From contig NC_133773.1 in NCBI RefSeq assembly GCF_003597395.2, positions 123,689,625 to 123,753,624 on the forward strand: a stretch of 64,000 bases of DNA. Reading direction: 5' to 3'. The notes beneath the pieces were generated by a model, which saw only the letters and a list, made by a program, of their open reading frames with translations, did not search any database and was not told where the DNA came from. This document shows positions 23,099 to 35,355 of this stretch, one piece after another; the first letter of the stretch is position 1; every line of letters starts with the position of its first letter. The translations under genes and the position numbers were made by a program. The stretch comes from Chelonoidis abingdonii (lineage: Eukaryota > Chordata > Testudines > Testudinidae).

Positions 23099-24394
23099 AG
23101 ACGTTAGCATCGTTATTTTGACTGAACAAGAGGTAGTTCTATTCACCAGCTGTAAAAGAACTCTCTTGAATACAGCCAAGTGTTTTTTCACTTTCCATGA
23201 GTGATGTTTACTGTCGATTTATTTCCAGCCTTGGTAGATTGTTTTTCTACTGTAAAAGCAGAGGAGAGTTTGGAATTAAAGTTTGGGCTGGAGGTTTAAT
23301 TTTGTCCTTATTTTTGGGTTTTATTACTTTTCTGATAAGCTACTTGTGTGCCCCCTCTCTGTAGATTGTTACCATTAGTCTGCACCTTTATTAACTTTTA
23401 TAAATATAGTTTGCTCAGAGTATGCTTTTCAAATCTAAGCAATGGTCTGACATTCCATGCATATTTTATATAGCATTCTGCAACATTAAACATTTTAAGC
23501 CAAAATTTAGAAAAAAAAATACTGCTGTAGAAGAATAATGTCAGGGGATTTAATAGTATTAGCAGATCCTTGCACAGTGACTTGATCAGAAACTCTATCC
23601 ATGTGTCTTCTTTCTTCGAGTGCCCAAATCTACAAGATAGCACATACAGTAGCTTTTGAATCTGTTTGCTTTGGGCTGGCAGGTTGGCCACAACAGCTGT
23701 TGCTCTGGACCATGGTTAATCTTCTTGGTCAGGAACATACTCTGGTTGGCCTGGTCAGGTCCCTTTCTTCATTGATCCTTCTCAGGCCAGGCAGAGCTGG
23801 ATGGGCTGTCTCATCTCACTGTGTTGGTGCAGTGCCTTGCAGTTGATTTCAGGATCAGGTGGAAAGCCGAGAGAACAGAGATAGGACAGCAGGAAGATAG
23901 GGAGGCAGAAAGAGCACACGAGGGAGGGGAAGACAGAGCAAGATGTCACTTGTGCAGCCTCATTGCACAAGCTGGGGTCCCTCACTGATACAGTGATGAT
24001 GGACAAGCGTCTCCACTGGAGTGTCATGGTCTAGTGTCATAGCACCAATCCTTCCACTGCAGCTGTGGTGATGTTAAAAGTTCTTTTCTTCCCACAAAAG
24101 TCTCTTTTTGTTAAGGGCCCCCAAAAGCCACCAATTAGATCTAATTTCCATCACACCAGTTTTGATTAATTGATTTCCAATCCTCTGCTCCTCTTGTTTA
24201 CCAGTCATAATCTTTATATAGTACTTGATTGGCAACCATAGAACCTTTCTGTTTATATTTGTTCAATCTTTCTGTCTCTTCTTACTTTTTTTCTTAAGCA
24301 GTTTTATATAACAGATCATTGTGACAAATCATAAACCTTTACTACTTTTCACCAGTTGGGCTAACAATTAATGTGGGCCTACTAGGCTTCCATT
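23099..24394. other. Non-coding, no gene recognised
   Basis: The stretch 23650-24150 is less AT-rich and may be part of an LTR-like repeat, but no termini were found. Confidence 0.45.
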
Positions 24395-24605
24395 GTTATA
24401 GCAGTGGCTAGGGCACTATGCTGCGACTCAGGAGCCCTGGGTTCTGTTTTTGAATCTGGCCTGCTAGGTGATCGTGAGGAAGTCACATCACCTCTCTGTG
24501 CCTCAGTTTCCCTTTCATTAAAACGGGGACAATGATATTGACCATCTTTGTACAGTGCCTTGAAATCTACTGATGACAAATGCTATATAAGAGCTAAGTA
24601 TTTTT
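24395..24605 (+). mobile_element. MIR / CORE-SINE, near full length
   Basis: The tRNA-related head (AGCAGTGGCTAGGGCACTA, then GACTCAGGAGCCCTGGGTTC) leads into the CORE (GGAAGTCACATCACC, CTCTGTGCCTCAGTTTCCC). The tail has ACAGTGCCTTGAAAT and AAATGCTATATAAGAGC. This is the clearest MIR in the window. Confidence 0.88.
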
Positions 24606-25643
24606 ACTGTAATAGCTCAAAGCTCAATGAAGTCTCATTTAATCCACCTGATTGTCCCTACCTGCTGGAGGTCCAGTCCAGAATAACTCGAGCACCATGA
24701 TGTCCTAGAGACAATTGTTTTGTACCTTGTGCAGTTACTTGTGCCTGTGCAAAGTAGGTGTACAATGCTACCGCAACAGAATGATTGGGATTTATACGCA
24801 CTCTGCACTGTTTTGCATAAGTACAAATGATTACACAAGGCACCAGTAGGGAAGAATTGAGGGGCCTCTAGCTTTGAGTGCTACGTCACTTTCATTCCAG
24901 TCCCTTGCTGTCATATCTAATAATAAGTCCATATCCAATAACAACACTACAGGGTTACGTGAGGGGGTACTTTATCACTAAAAGAGCTATTTTATGTCTT
25001 AGACTTTAGGTGAGGGTCCCTTCTAGTGTCTCCTCTGGGTGCCCAGATAGAAATTAAAGATCTCTTGGTACAGAAATGACTCGGGATATTGGGCTGTAGA
25101 CCTTTTCAAGCCATGAGACCTCATTGTCCTCCAACATAAATCAGCAGTAACTCCATCATTTTCTTCGTCTTGCTTCTTGTCTTTTTTGCTCTTCCCCAAC
25201 TCTGCCAGGCTGGATCAGGCCCCAGGTCCATCTGGTCCATTAACTTGCCTGAGTACAAGATTCCTGTAAGGGATGTGTAAGAAATCTGCCCTAGACAGAG
25301 GTGGGATAATACATCTCCCACGTTAGGCCTGTTCCTAATCTATGAGAATTAGAGATTATCTTTAATCCCTGAAGCAAGAAGTTTAATATCCTTGCAAATG
25401 TTATCATTGATCCAGAATAACTCTGGATATCCTTGTTATCGGTATAAAAGTCCAGGACAGGATGTGCCTCTGCCTTCTACAGCTTTCCTCTTTGACTCCT
25501 CACTCCTCTACTTCCGGCTGCTTCTACATTTTGACCCAGCCTAGCAACCACCTGCTGGAAATGGCACTTCTGGCTCTTTCTTTGTTCAAGCCTCTTTATA
25601 CTCCCCACCAACCCTCCACCACCCTTTTTCATTCATTGCTCAG
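24606..25643. other. Non-coding, no gene recognised
   Basis: Unique-looking sequence with only chance frames. Confidence 0.5.
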
Positions 25644-25757
25644 CTATGTTTGAAATTGTAATATAAAAAAGATGGAGGATAACCTCTTCCATCTGGCAAA
25701 TTGTTGAAAGTCAGGAGTTGCTGATGTGAAGGTGAGGGGTGTGGAGGGACTGGATAC

Positions 25758-25885
25758 CTTCTTAAATGCTGGTAAAAGCTCCACTGTCATCATGTGTTGA
25801 TATCTATGTGCTTCTGTGTTAAATTGGTGCCAGTTTTCAGGAATGTAGATCTTTCTAGTGATGGTAAGAATGGCTTTTTGGTTCA
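25758..25885 (-). other. Possible internal coding exon, unidentified
   Basis: On the minus strand an acceptor-like CATATTTTCTTTCAG precedes 25885, and AAGAAG followed by GTATCC follows 25758. The 128-nt interval is open in a frame that also stays open over the wider 116 codons 25644-25994. It reads 42 codons including IYIPENWHQFNTEAHRYQ. The composition is protein-like and the stretch overlaps no repeat I recognise. I cannot name a homologue. Phase would be 1 in, 0 out. Chance is not excluded. Confidence 0.22.
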
Positions 25886-26010
25886 CTGAAAGAAAATATG
25901 TATACTTCAAAAAGTCAGGTTTCCTAGAAATTCGAGGTCCATAGAAATGATCTTTTATGAAAGTTTGATCCATTCCAGCAGTTGCTTTACACAAAGACCT
26001 TTCAGTAACT

Positions 26011-26211
26011 CAGGGGTTCTCAGACTGGGGGTTAAGACCCCTCAGGGAATCATGAGGTTATTACGTGGGGGGTTGTGAGCTGTCACCCTCCACCCCAAAC
26101 CCCACTTCACCTCCAGCATTTATAAGTATTTTTAATTTTTGGAGAGGGGGGTCATACTCAGAGACTTGCTGTGTGAAAGGGGTCACCAGTATAAAAGTTT
26201 GAGAGCCCCTG
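26011..26211. mobile_element. hAT (Charlie-like) MITE with perfect 8-bp TSD
   Basis: The left end CAGGGGTTCTCAGACTGGG pairs with the right end read inversely as CAGGGGCTCTCAAACTTTT. TSD CAGTAACT lies at 26003-26010 and 26212-26219. The 201-bp body has no transposase, so this is a non-autonomous deletion derivative. Confidence 0.95.
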
Positions 26212-26635
26212 CAGTAACTGAATTTTCTCTTTTAGTGAAGTTCTCCTGAATGATGTTTTCCCTAGTTTTAAAAGTATGACTGTAGATTGCAGGGGGTGGA
26301 ATAAAACCCTTCTAAATTAGTGAAGTACAGTGTCCTGATGGTTGACTCCCTGCCTGGGCAAACTATGATATTTACATTCAGAATCAGCAGCAGCTGATTG
26401 CAGGTATTTATGAACACTACATTACTTGCAGTTACCACCAATCAGCTAGAAACTAGGACTGCAGGATATGAGCAATAGACACCTTTTTATATCAAATTGC
26501 TGAAGAGGTCACATGGATAATGAATACTTAGTCTTAGTGCCTCTTGAAGCTGCTGTTGAATTAGGTTGTGCTCTGCACTGCATGATGATAGAATAAAATA
26601 ACACCAGGTACTCCATTCTCAGGGTCATCTAAAGG

Positions 26636-26718
26636 GCTTGCCTACACACAGTGTTATACCATTTGAACTGTAATGGCATAGTTAAAGCAGTACAACCACT
26701 CCAGTGCAGACAAATGAA
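26636..26718. mobile_element. Short MITE, same family as 13321-14345
   Basis: GCTTGCCTACACACAGTG at the left and CTCCAGTGCAGACAA at the right are imperfect inverted ends, with GTTATACCATTTGAACTG inside. The TSD was not resolved. Confidence 0.5.
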
Positions 26719-26807
26719 AATCAGTATAAATGTGCGCTATACATGTATACAGAAACAGTTATACTAGCGCAAAAACTGGGTGTGCTCCAGGGCACATGAA
26801 GAGGGGA

Positions 26808-26985
26808 TGCAGTAGAAGACAGGAATAATGGTTTTGTGGTTAAGGCAATGGATTGATATTCTGGAGACTGGTCGTGAGTCCCTGCTGTGCCACAGACTTC
26901 CTGAGTAACCCTGGCTAAATTATCTAACATTTCTCTGCCTCAGTCACCCATCTGTAAAATGAGGATAATACTTCCTTTCTCTCAC
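26808..26985 (+). mobile_element. MIR / CORE-SINE
   Basis: Head GGTTTTGTGGTTAAGGCAATG and GAGTCCCTGCTGTGCCACAG, then CTGAGTAACCCTGGCTAAAT, then the CORE TTCTCTGCCTCAGTCACCC and ATCTGTAAAATGAGGATAAT. Good order and spacing for MIR. Confidence 0.85.
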
Positions 26986-27106
26986 TGTTTGTCTGTTTAG
27001 AATGATTTTGAACTTGATTGATACAAACCTGTTTGGACGTTGGTTTCCATTGATTTTTGTGTTAAAGCCCTGAAATCTGGAAAATAATGAATCTGTAATT
27101 ACATAA

Positions 27107-27245
27107 CTAGTGACTGGGAATACAGCAGTGCCTAGAGGTCCCAGTGGAGACCTGAGCCCTGCTGTGCTAGGTGCTCCGCATGGACAGATAGTGGACATAT
27201 TGGGGGCTTCTGCCCCCAAAGAGCTTAGCATTGAAATAGACAAGA
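27107..27245 (+). repeat. Ancient interspersed repeat (family Q), copy 1
   Basis: Contains CAGTGCCTAGAGGTCCCAGT, CCCTGCTGTGCTAGGTGCTC and CCCCCAAAGAGCTTAGCATT in order. The last segment recurs near 33965 as CCCCAAAGTGCTTACAATCT. It is a dispersed old repeat that I cannot assign to a named class. Confidence 0.5.
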
Positions 27246-28376
27246 CACAAAGTAAAAGGAGAAAAAGAGAAGCGCAGAGAGAAAGTAAATTATTTAGTGA
27301 TGGTCACACAGTAGATCATTGACAGCGCTCCCAGTCCAGCATCTGACTCATAGCACTCGATATAGCGAATATACAGATAGTTCCCTTTGTGTGCCCTGTG
27401 CAAGGGCTGCGGAAAATCAGTCTCTGTGTTTGGAGGGGAATGAGGGCTAGCTCTGTCTGTGCTCTCCAGAGAGTAGGACAAAGGCAAGAGGAGAGAGAGC
27501 TGTACATGGAACTGGAGACTTCTGTATCATTGTTGTGAACTGCAGAAGGCAATACACATCACAAAAACTATTCTTATGGAGATGTGAGTGTTTTGCATTG
27601 TTTAAGTGTGATATCCAGGTTGGACTAAATTTTGGGGTTTGAACCCAAACTCCAAAGAAAACTCGAAGACTGTGAAGTGAACTCAACTGTCTTGAGGATG
27701 AATATCTCTGTCCTTGGTAAGGAAAACAGTGAATTTCGGGCTGCTGTAGTCTCAGCAGTCTGCAGTCTTTTGTTCATGTCTACATGCATCAGGCTCACAC
27801 ATTGTGAAGTTGCCTTTGGACTCCATTTAATATATTTAAGTCAGGTAGTACATGTTCATCTCTTCTAGCTTGCCAGGATTATGTCATGTTACCTATATAG
27901 GTACATTAGTTAAATTATACATCCAGCTGAACTTTATCACACAGAGCAGAACATAGGGAGAAGCTATAATTAAATCTACACTTCTGCCCGAATCACACAA
28001 TCAACAAAACCACACAAATAAATGTCTGGCAATCCAGAAGTTAAAGTGCTTATTTGTGTCAAGCTAGGACTCTGATTATTTTAGTAATTTGTTTCCACTC
28101 AGTTCATGATTACTAAAAAAATATTTTTGTGAGGGGAGTTAACCTCCATTCCTTCTATTATTGTGACTATAGCTACAGCATGTGTGTGTTTGTGTATGTG
28201 TGTATGCAGGCACATGTGTGGCCATTTGATCATTGCTTTGCAGTTTGCATCTAAGTTCAACAAAGTTCAAGGTTAGAATCTGTAGATCACCAACACTTTC
28301 TATTCAATGACTAGATTGCTAAGGCATGACTCTGCAGATTAGCGAGAGTTGTCATAAAAGGTTTTCTACCCCACTA
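27246..28376. other. Non-coding, no gene recognised
   Basis: A degenerate TG-rich stretch (TGTGTGTGTTTGTGTATGTG) lies near 28182. Otherwise unique-looking. Confidence 0.5.
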
Positions 28377-28725
28377 TGGAAAATGTCAAGGTTTTTTGCA
28401 AAACTTTGAATACTAAAATATTTAGCTCAAAACCAAATAGATTATGGTGAAGGGAAGAAGATGCACCATCCCTGGTTATGGTGCTTCATGGTAGAAGTAG
28501 TCTGCTGGGTAGGCCAGCCCACATCAGAGAATGGGGACATGAGGCAATTGAACTACATCTATGAAGCACTGCAGCGGCAAATGCAATTCAAAATACTTTG
28601 ACTTTTGGGCAAAATATTTTGGATATAGGGAGGGTTTTTTTTAAAAAAAACCCAACAACACAATTTCAAAGTTTTCTGCAGATGGAGACACATTTCATTA
28701 AAAATGTCAATGGAAAATGTTTAAC
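28377..28725. repeat. AT-rich MITE-like repeat (family AT)
   Basis: Both ends are made of AAAATGTCAAGGTTTT- and AAAATGTTTAACCAGCCCTG-like words. The right terminal AACCAGCCCTG matches the family end. A less AT-rich middle (28440-28560) separates the arms. Confidence 0.45.
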
Positions 28726-29049
28726 CAGCCCTGATATTGGCCCTATTTTATATTTCTGTTTATACAAAGAGACCTACAAGTCGGCATAAAGAGAGCTTCC
28801 TTCTTAGAGAACAGTATCTTTAAACCTGATCAGGAGGCTTTACTTATTCAAACCTCCCATTTGCCCATGCAATGCAGCTTTCAGTGTTGCCAGGATTTCC
28901 AAAATATCTATGGAGACCAGAATTCATGGGCACAGACACATGTGTCTCTTCCTTTCCCTACATTTGGAAAAATAAATCAAGGCTAACTACCACATTGTAC
29001 ACCTTGACCATTTTCCTAGAGCAGAGTACATCCCCTTTGCTGTACCTGG

Positions 29050-29205
29050 TTGAGGTCTACCCTAAATGCAAATGGAAATTTTTCTTCAAAATATTTTGGT
29101 TTTCTTGAAAAGATGAAAAGAAAATTGTGTTCACAAAAATTTTCATTTTGCTCTACAGCTGTTTTCCAATGAAAAAAGTTTTGCCAAAAAAATTTCAACC
29201 AGCTG
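29050..29205. repeat. AT-rich MITE-like repeat (family AT)
   Basis: Body of AAATTTTTCTTCAAAATATT-type words, right end AATTTCAACCAGCTGTAT. The left end is approximate. Confidence 0.5.
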
Positions 29206-29989
29206 TATAGGTGAGCCTGATTCTTTTGTTACATTGAAGCTTCTGTGGTTATTCACATCTTCACAAAGTGAGTACAAAACACTGCTGAATCCAAATGATA
29301 GTGTTTCGTACCTACTTTGAACAGACGTTAATGACTGCACAAAGTGCAATGCTGTGGAGAACCAGACCCAGTTATATTATGTCTTATCTACCTGACTAAA
29401 ATTTTTCAGTGCAATCATATTTCAGCAGTTAAGTTGGAAATGGTTTTCAAGAGTCCAGTTTTAAATTTTCCGTGCACTATTCTAGATGACCTCTGAATCA
29501 AGAGATAGAAACAAGCAGGGCTCATGGCACACGTAATAAGGTACATATCTCTCTAATTATAGCACCAAGAATTTCATTTGCAAAAGATTATCTTAGACTC
29601 TGAGGTAGCTAGTATTTGACATTTTAGTAAAGGTTCTTTGATTGCTTGTTTTTCATTTCGCTGAGGGCTCTGCTCTATTTCATTAACATTGTGGCAAGTG
29701 TTTTTCTTTCTCAAGATTAAATTTAGTTTCCATTGAAGACCTAGTCTTACTGGTAGAAATCATGAGCTGTATTCTGTGCTGATGTACACCCTGGGCAGTG
29801 TCAGTGGGACTACACGGGGTGGAAGTTAGTGCAGAATTTGCCAGTTTATTTTACTTAGAAATCCAGATTGTGCACAATGTTCACATCCCATTTATGCGAT
29901 GTTGACCTCTATTTACCATATTACCAGGGCATAGGGCTGAAGTGCAATTTTCCAAGTAGTGGGGCTGAGGAGAGTAGTTAGATCCCAAT
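29206..29989. other. Non-coding, no gene recognised
   Basis: Contains a weak fragment (29760-29850, GCTGATGTACACCCTGGGCA) resembling the old palindromic repeats. Confidence 0.45.
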
Positions 29990-30098
29990 TCAGAAAACCA
30001 CTTAAGCATGTGTTTTGACTTTAAGGTCCTGCTAAAGTTAGGCACATGCTTAAGCACCTCTCCTGAGTAAGGATACTTCCCTGAACTGGGACTTAGGG
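29990..30098. repeat. Old palindromic repeat (family P)
   Basis: CACTTAAGCATGTGTTTTGAC at the left is roughly inverted as GGCACATGCTTAAGCACCTC at the right. The outer ends are CCCAATTCAG and CTGAACTGGG. The palindromic layout matches the copies near 34.0 and 58.9 kb. Confidence 0.55.
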
Positions 30099-31654
30099 AA
30101 ATTAATTTGAAACCCCTGATCACTTATACATCCTGCTCTGTGCCCAATCCACAGAGAATGAGAATCTGTTCCAGGCTCAACTTCAGACCATGGCTGATTA
30201 TAGCTCAAACTATAGAATCTCACATTTTTAGTTCTTCAGGTCCCTCCATCCTTGCCTCAGTAGCTGGCACGTTGGCCAAGATGGCAGCTGTCACGCTTGC
30301 ACTGGAGTTGTAACAATCCTGGGGTTCATTAAATAACAAGCCAGTGAATGAGAAAGGAATAAAACTGTAATAAAATTGCACACAGCCATGTGGTGTTCCC
30401 AATCCCCATCTCCAGGGCACATCTCCAAATTCCCACACACACAATAATATCCCATATGAGAGACCATCTCCCAATCACAATCTTTCATAAACATATCTCT
30501 AGAGGAGTTTGACGGGACAGTCGATGGAATTGGGGATGGTGCTGTGATTTGGCCGTGTGTAATGTAGCACTTCTGGAAGCACATAGCTCTCTGCATGTGT
30601 AGGAGTCACTATATAAAAGTGGCTGAAGGGTCCTAAAAAGAGTTCAGTCAAAATCCAATTTTCTGAACATCAGTCTTATCAACGACTACTTATCTGTACC
30701 ATTTCCCTGCCACTAAAGTCATCTTCCTGTCACCAAGTGTGACTCCAATCCCTCAGCCAACCTGTAAGTGGCTGGAAAGGTTTGAAGAGAGAGAGATTTG
30801 GTGGCAAAGAAGAGATGAGGTTCTTTCAGACAAAGAAAAATCAGGCACACTGTTTACATTTGTTACCACTGATTACGTATACTGTCACTGAACAATTAAT
30901 ATACCAGCTTATGCCCTATACCTACTGTAACGTTGAGATGTCAATTTTGTGAACTTTTTGATTTTATGACCTCCTCAATCCCCAATTAGTTAATAAAACA
31001 GGAATTCTGCTACAATACAATGTATTATATTTTGAGGCAGTTTCTGGCAGAGTGTCATAGGGAATGAATTTTGCCTCATTACATTGTGTCTCAATGTTAT
31101 CTGTATGATGGTCAATACCTGTTACCACAACATGCGACCATACAGAAGGGAAATTGCAGGTGCTCAATAAAAATTAACCTCAACAAATTTATTATTGTTT
31201 CCTTAGTTTTTCTTCTACACTTCTGGTTAATGACCATTTCTTACCCTGTTCTTCCCAATTTCTTCCGCCTTTTATAAAGTGAGGTAGAAGGAGGATGGCA
31301 TAGTGCGATCCTAAGTGCAGCTGGGTGAAACAATGGACATTAGTTGCATAGGGCCATATAGTATCCTCAGTCTGTACACGCAACGCCCATTATATCACTG
31401 GGGGCTGCAAATAAGGACAAAGGACAGACTGTTGTTGTGAAGGTTATGGCTCAAGAGAGACAGAGGGAAATTTTGCATGGATCAGCAGCAGAGCTGTGGG
31501 TGACTTTTCACATTCAGTTAGAAACTGGTAAATTCTGACTTTCCTACAGAAAAGTCAAGCTAGTTTGGTAGCAAAAGGGAACAGCTTTTGAAAGATGACA
31601 GCATTATTTCTTTCCTCCAGCTGGGAATAGCTGTGAAGCATTTGGACTAAAACA
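30099..31654. other. Non-coding, no gene recognised
   Basis: Unique-looking sequence. Frames at 30107-30596 lie on both strands and are not recognisable. Confidence 0.5.
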
Positions 31655-31959
31655 GTCTCAGTGGGCAAAATTTATCTTGGTGCAATTCCAGTCAAGTAAG
31701 TAGAGTTGTATCAGGCCAAATTCATTCCTGGTGTAACTCCACTTACATTGTTGCAGCTGCACCAGGGATTAATTTGTCTCAGTCTATCTTTAAACACTTG
31801 CTAGTCACTGTAAAGAGATCTTTGATTGTAATGTAAAATAAAAAGAAGAAACCAGTCTCCTTTGCAATAGAATAATTAAAATCTTCATTGTGCAACTCCT
31901 GAAGGATGTGGGAGATGCCTGTAATATTTTATGAATATTATATATCCATGTGTGTGTTT

Positions 31960-32570
31960 GATTGTTGTTGTGGAGTTTCCAAGAGATTATTTCAGGTAGG
32001 GGCTGGTATGCAGGAAAGGAGACCATATCTTCAGGTAGCCCAATTACCAATACTTAAAAGACAGAGCAGAAAACCAATGGCTTTGAAGTCTGTTTCTGAA
32101 CTCCTGAAGAGCCTACCAAACCAGTTAGATTAGGTTCAAGGGGCACTGGTAAAGACAAAAGACTTGGTGGGTTTTATGAAGGGGTACACTACCTAATGGA
32201 GAGTGAAAGGGAAGGAGGCAGAGACTGCTGGGAAACAGACCAAACAGTCTGAAACAGTTCCGAGAGGTTGGGGTGTCTGGGATACACACATGCAGGTAGA
32301 TCTTTTATTGTATTGAGAATGCTTTTCTCATGTTATGTTTCACTCCTACTATTGTGACTAAAAAGTACTTTGTTTTTAAATGGCTGTTTTGGGTCATTAC
32401 TGGTCATAGTTCCCAAAGGGAAGACTTGCTGAACCTGAAAGCACATGCTGAGCAATCGCAATTGGTACACAGGATGCTGCAGCCTTGGGCCACTCTATGA
32501 GCAGGAGAATCAGAGGATTCTGCCCTGAGAGAGGTAAAGGTACATTTGCCGGGATGCACTCAGATACAGG
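31960..32570 (+). mobile_element. Probable decayed LTR fragment
   Basis: The stretch CTTTTATTGTATTGAGAATG, then CTTTGTTTTTAAATGGCTG, then AGTTCCCAAAGGGAAGAC resembles the 3' half of a common turtle LTR. Identification is from recollection of the repeat, and I found neither termini nor a TSD. Ends are approximate. Confidence 0.35.
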
Positions 32571-33046
32571 AGAATGCTCAAAAGATGCACCTATGACTGG
32601 AATCATGATTCAACATATATGAGACATCTAACTACACAATTCTCTAAAATAAAATGTATTAATAACTAGGTATTTCAGATGCTTCACTTGTGAATACTTC
32701 ATTGCACTGAACTAATTCTCTCTAGGCAGGACTCTGCTAGGTAACAGCAGAGATGATCTTACTTATACTTAATGGGAGTGTAAAAACTGATTGGATAATG
32801 AACCAGTTTTTTTCAGTATTACTCCTCTAATTGAGAGGCTTCTGCTTGTTCCCCTCCCAGGATACTAAGGTTTTTTCACGTGGTCATCTTCTTCCTAGTT
32901 AAAAAGGAGAATTTACTGTATCGACCATGTTCACAGACTGTGTACTTTGGGTAAAAGAGCATTGTGGGCAAGTGAGTGCCATATATGACCTTATGATTCA
33001 CACATTCCTAAGACCAACTGTTTAACAGATTTGGGGTACTGTCTAG
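32571..33046. other. Non-coding, no gene recognised
   Basis: Nothing recognised. Confidence 0.5.
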
Positions 33047-33750
33047 TAGAGCTAGTCTAGAAATTTCCTTCAAAAATTTTCTTCAACAGAAAATGCAATT
33101 TCTGCAAAAACATTCTGCAGGACCATTTTGATTTTGCTGATTTTTATTTCCTATTTTTCCCATCAGATTTTGCTAAACATTTAATTTCCGGTCAGTTCAA
33201 CTTTAAACAACATCTGCCTGTAGTGCCACAGTGCCTCATGGGAATCGTAGTTCAGGTACCTCATGCCTCCATTCTCTCATAGAGGCCAGTTTCCTTCACG
33301 GGACTATGTTTCCCAGAATGCACCACACTCTCCCCTCTGACTGAGCCACATAGCACATCATGGTAGTCACATGACTGCAGGGACATCATGTGAGAGGAAT
33401 CCTGGGCTGCAGGGGAGCATTGAGAAAAAGGCACCCAAACCACAACTTATATTTGGCACCATAGAGGCAGGGTCAGATGCAGTTTAATGTTGAACTGACG
33501 TGAAATTGAATGTTTTTAATCACTACAACAAAGTAAAACAAAAGAATTCACTGTTTCCAAATCAATTTTTTTGTTTTTGGAATTTTTCAGTCCTCAAAAA
33601 ATTCCAGTATCTCAGTGTTTCACCCTGATTAGAGATGAAAACAAATATTGAAATACTGGAATTTCCTGTGGGATGGAAATTCCGATTTCTGTTTTAACAA
33701 TATTATAACATTCCAACAGGAAGGGCTTTTTTTCACCAGCACTAGCAAGG
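33047..33750. repeat. Long palindromic copy of family AT
   Basis: The left end (GAGCTAGTCTAGAAATTTCC) and right end (TTTTTCACCAGCACTAGC) are imperfect inverse copies. The inner segments GTCAGTTCAACTTTAAAC (about 33192) and GTTTAATGTTGAACTGAC (about 33484) are also inverted. The centre holds CATGGGAATCGTAG and TTTCCCAGAATGC words. This shows that the AT-rich arms belong to one fold-back element of about 0.7 kb. Confidence 0.55.
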
Positions 33751-33884
33751 GCAAGGCTATCAAAGGATTTTTCTCCTAACTCTTCCTATGTTTCCACGTG
33801 TAAAAGGTACATACATTTTCATGCAATAATTCTTCTGGGCTTTAAGGAAATGCCCTACAGGCAAACTGGGAGTTACTGACCTTT

Positions 33885-33985
33885 GATTAGACTGTTACTA
33901 TTTGTTTAGTATCAACTCCCTGCTTTGTGCTGTACAATATAAAAAAATAAAGACAGTCCCTGCCCCAAAGTGCTTACAATCTAAG
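33885..33985 (+). repeat. Ancient interspersed repeat (family Q), copy 2
   Basis: Shares TTTGTGCTGTACAA, AGACAGTCCCTGCCCC and AAAGTGCTTACAATCTAAG with the family copy at 27107-27245. It continues directly into a family P palindrome. Confidence 0.5.
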
Positions 33986-34096
33986 ACCTCAGACACTAAA
34001 GCATGTGCGTAACTTTACACACATGCATAGTTCCTCACTGGGACACTCACATACATAAAGTTAAGTGTGTGTGTAAGTGTTTGCAGATCAGGGCCT
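33986..34096. repeat. Old palindromic repeat (family P)
   Basis: The left arm AGCATGTGCGTAACTTTACA is inverted at the right as ACATAAAGTTAAGTGTGTGT. The outer end GTTTGCAGATCAGGGCCT is typical of the family. Confidence 0.6.
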
Positions 34097-34107
34097 ACAG
34101 AGACCTT

Positions 34108-34197
34108 ACCATCTAAGGATCTGATCCAAAGCCCACTGAATTCAAAGCAAAGACTCCTACTGACTACAGTGGATTTTTGAATCAGGGCCTAAAGGCA
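34108..34197. repeat. Old palindromic repeat, CATTGACTTCAATG type
   Basis: GATCTGATCCAAAGCCCACTG at the left is inverted as AGTGGATTTTTGAATCAGGG at the right. It adjoins the family P copy and may be part of one compound repeat. Confidence 0.45.
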
Positions 34198-34637
34198 ATG
34201 AATTAGCTGATGTGCACATGCTAAGAACAGTTCTAGACAATGAAAGTGTGTGGCATCTGCTTGAATGCCAATCTCTTTCAGGAAGAGCAAAAGATAAGGA
34301 CTAAGCACTATAGATGATGGGAGCAGGCACTGGTTCAGTTGTTTTCATTCAAGTAACTTGACATTAGGGAAACTTGAATGCTTCATAAAGATTCATTTGT
34401 CAATTCTTTCCTAGGGTACTATTACACTAAACACTAGAGCTATTAAAAATGTTTGCAGCCACTAAGTCACAAGAACGTTTACTAATTTTGTTACAAACTC
34501 AAACATTCCAAGGTTTGTTGAAATGTCCACTATGGTCCATTAAACTTCTTATTTTTTATGCAAGACAGATCCCATTTTCCACTGAATCTGGGGTGATTAA
34601 CTGTTCTGCAACAAAACTATGTGCATTTTGTGATTAG

Positions 34638-34752
34638 AAGACTGGTTGGGAAAGGAGAAACAAACCTGCAAAAATATTTGGAACAATTTGCTTTCAATTT
34701 TTTTGTTTGAAGTTTTGTTTTTGTTGCTATTTTCTGGCCAGCTCTAGCTAGA
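34638..34752. repeat. AT-rich MITE-like repeat (family AT), short
   Basis: Left GACTGGTTGGGAAAG and right TTTTCTGGCCAGCTCTAGCT, with a T-rich interior. A short deletion copy of the family. Confidence 0.45.
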
Positions 34753-35054
34753 ATATAGATAATATTGTACAATAAATTCCATATAATATACAAAACAAAT
34801 GCTAAGTGATGGTGCTGAATTAAAGTGTGCATGTTATTGGATTCACAAAGCCTTCCATCAGCATTTCAGAGGACCTTATGTTCTCACTGTTTTAAAATAA
34901 GCACATTATTCAGAATTATCCAGTTCCTATCTGTGTCTTTTTCACCTCAATTATTGTGAGTTTCTGTAAGCTTATGTATTGGAAAGATGGAGTTATAATT
35001 AGATAAATTACAGATGGAAAAAATATCTTAAGGCAGTTCATTCATGATACTGTC

Positions 35055-35355
35055 CAGGGGCAGCTCCAGGCACCAGCACAGCAAGCACGTTCCTGGGCGG
35101 CAAGCTGCGGCGGGTGGCTTGCCGGTCGTTGTGAGGGCGACAGGCAGGTAGCTTTCGGCGGCGCGCCTGTGAGAGATCCACCAGTCCCGCGGCTTCGGTG
35201 GCAATTTTGTGGTGGGGACGCCAATGGCGCAGCACCAGTGGACCTCCCGCAGGCATGCCTCCAAATCCGCATGACCAGCGGACTGCCCGCAGGTACACTG
35301 CTGAAAGCTGCCTGCCTGCCATGCTTGGGGCAGCAAAAACATAGAGTCACCCCTG
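35055..35355. mobile_element. GC-rich hAT MITE (family G), copy 2
   Basis: The left end CAGGGGCAGCTCCAGGCAC pairs with the right end, read inversely as CAGGGGTGACTCTATG. TSD ATACTGTC is perfect at 35047-35054 and 35356-35363. The GC-rich interior has CAGTCCCGCGGCTTCGGTGG and CAGTGGACCTCCCGCAGG words shared with the copies at 10991, 56868 and 58020. The 82-112 codon frames on both strands are not genes. Confidence 0.95.
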
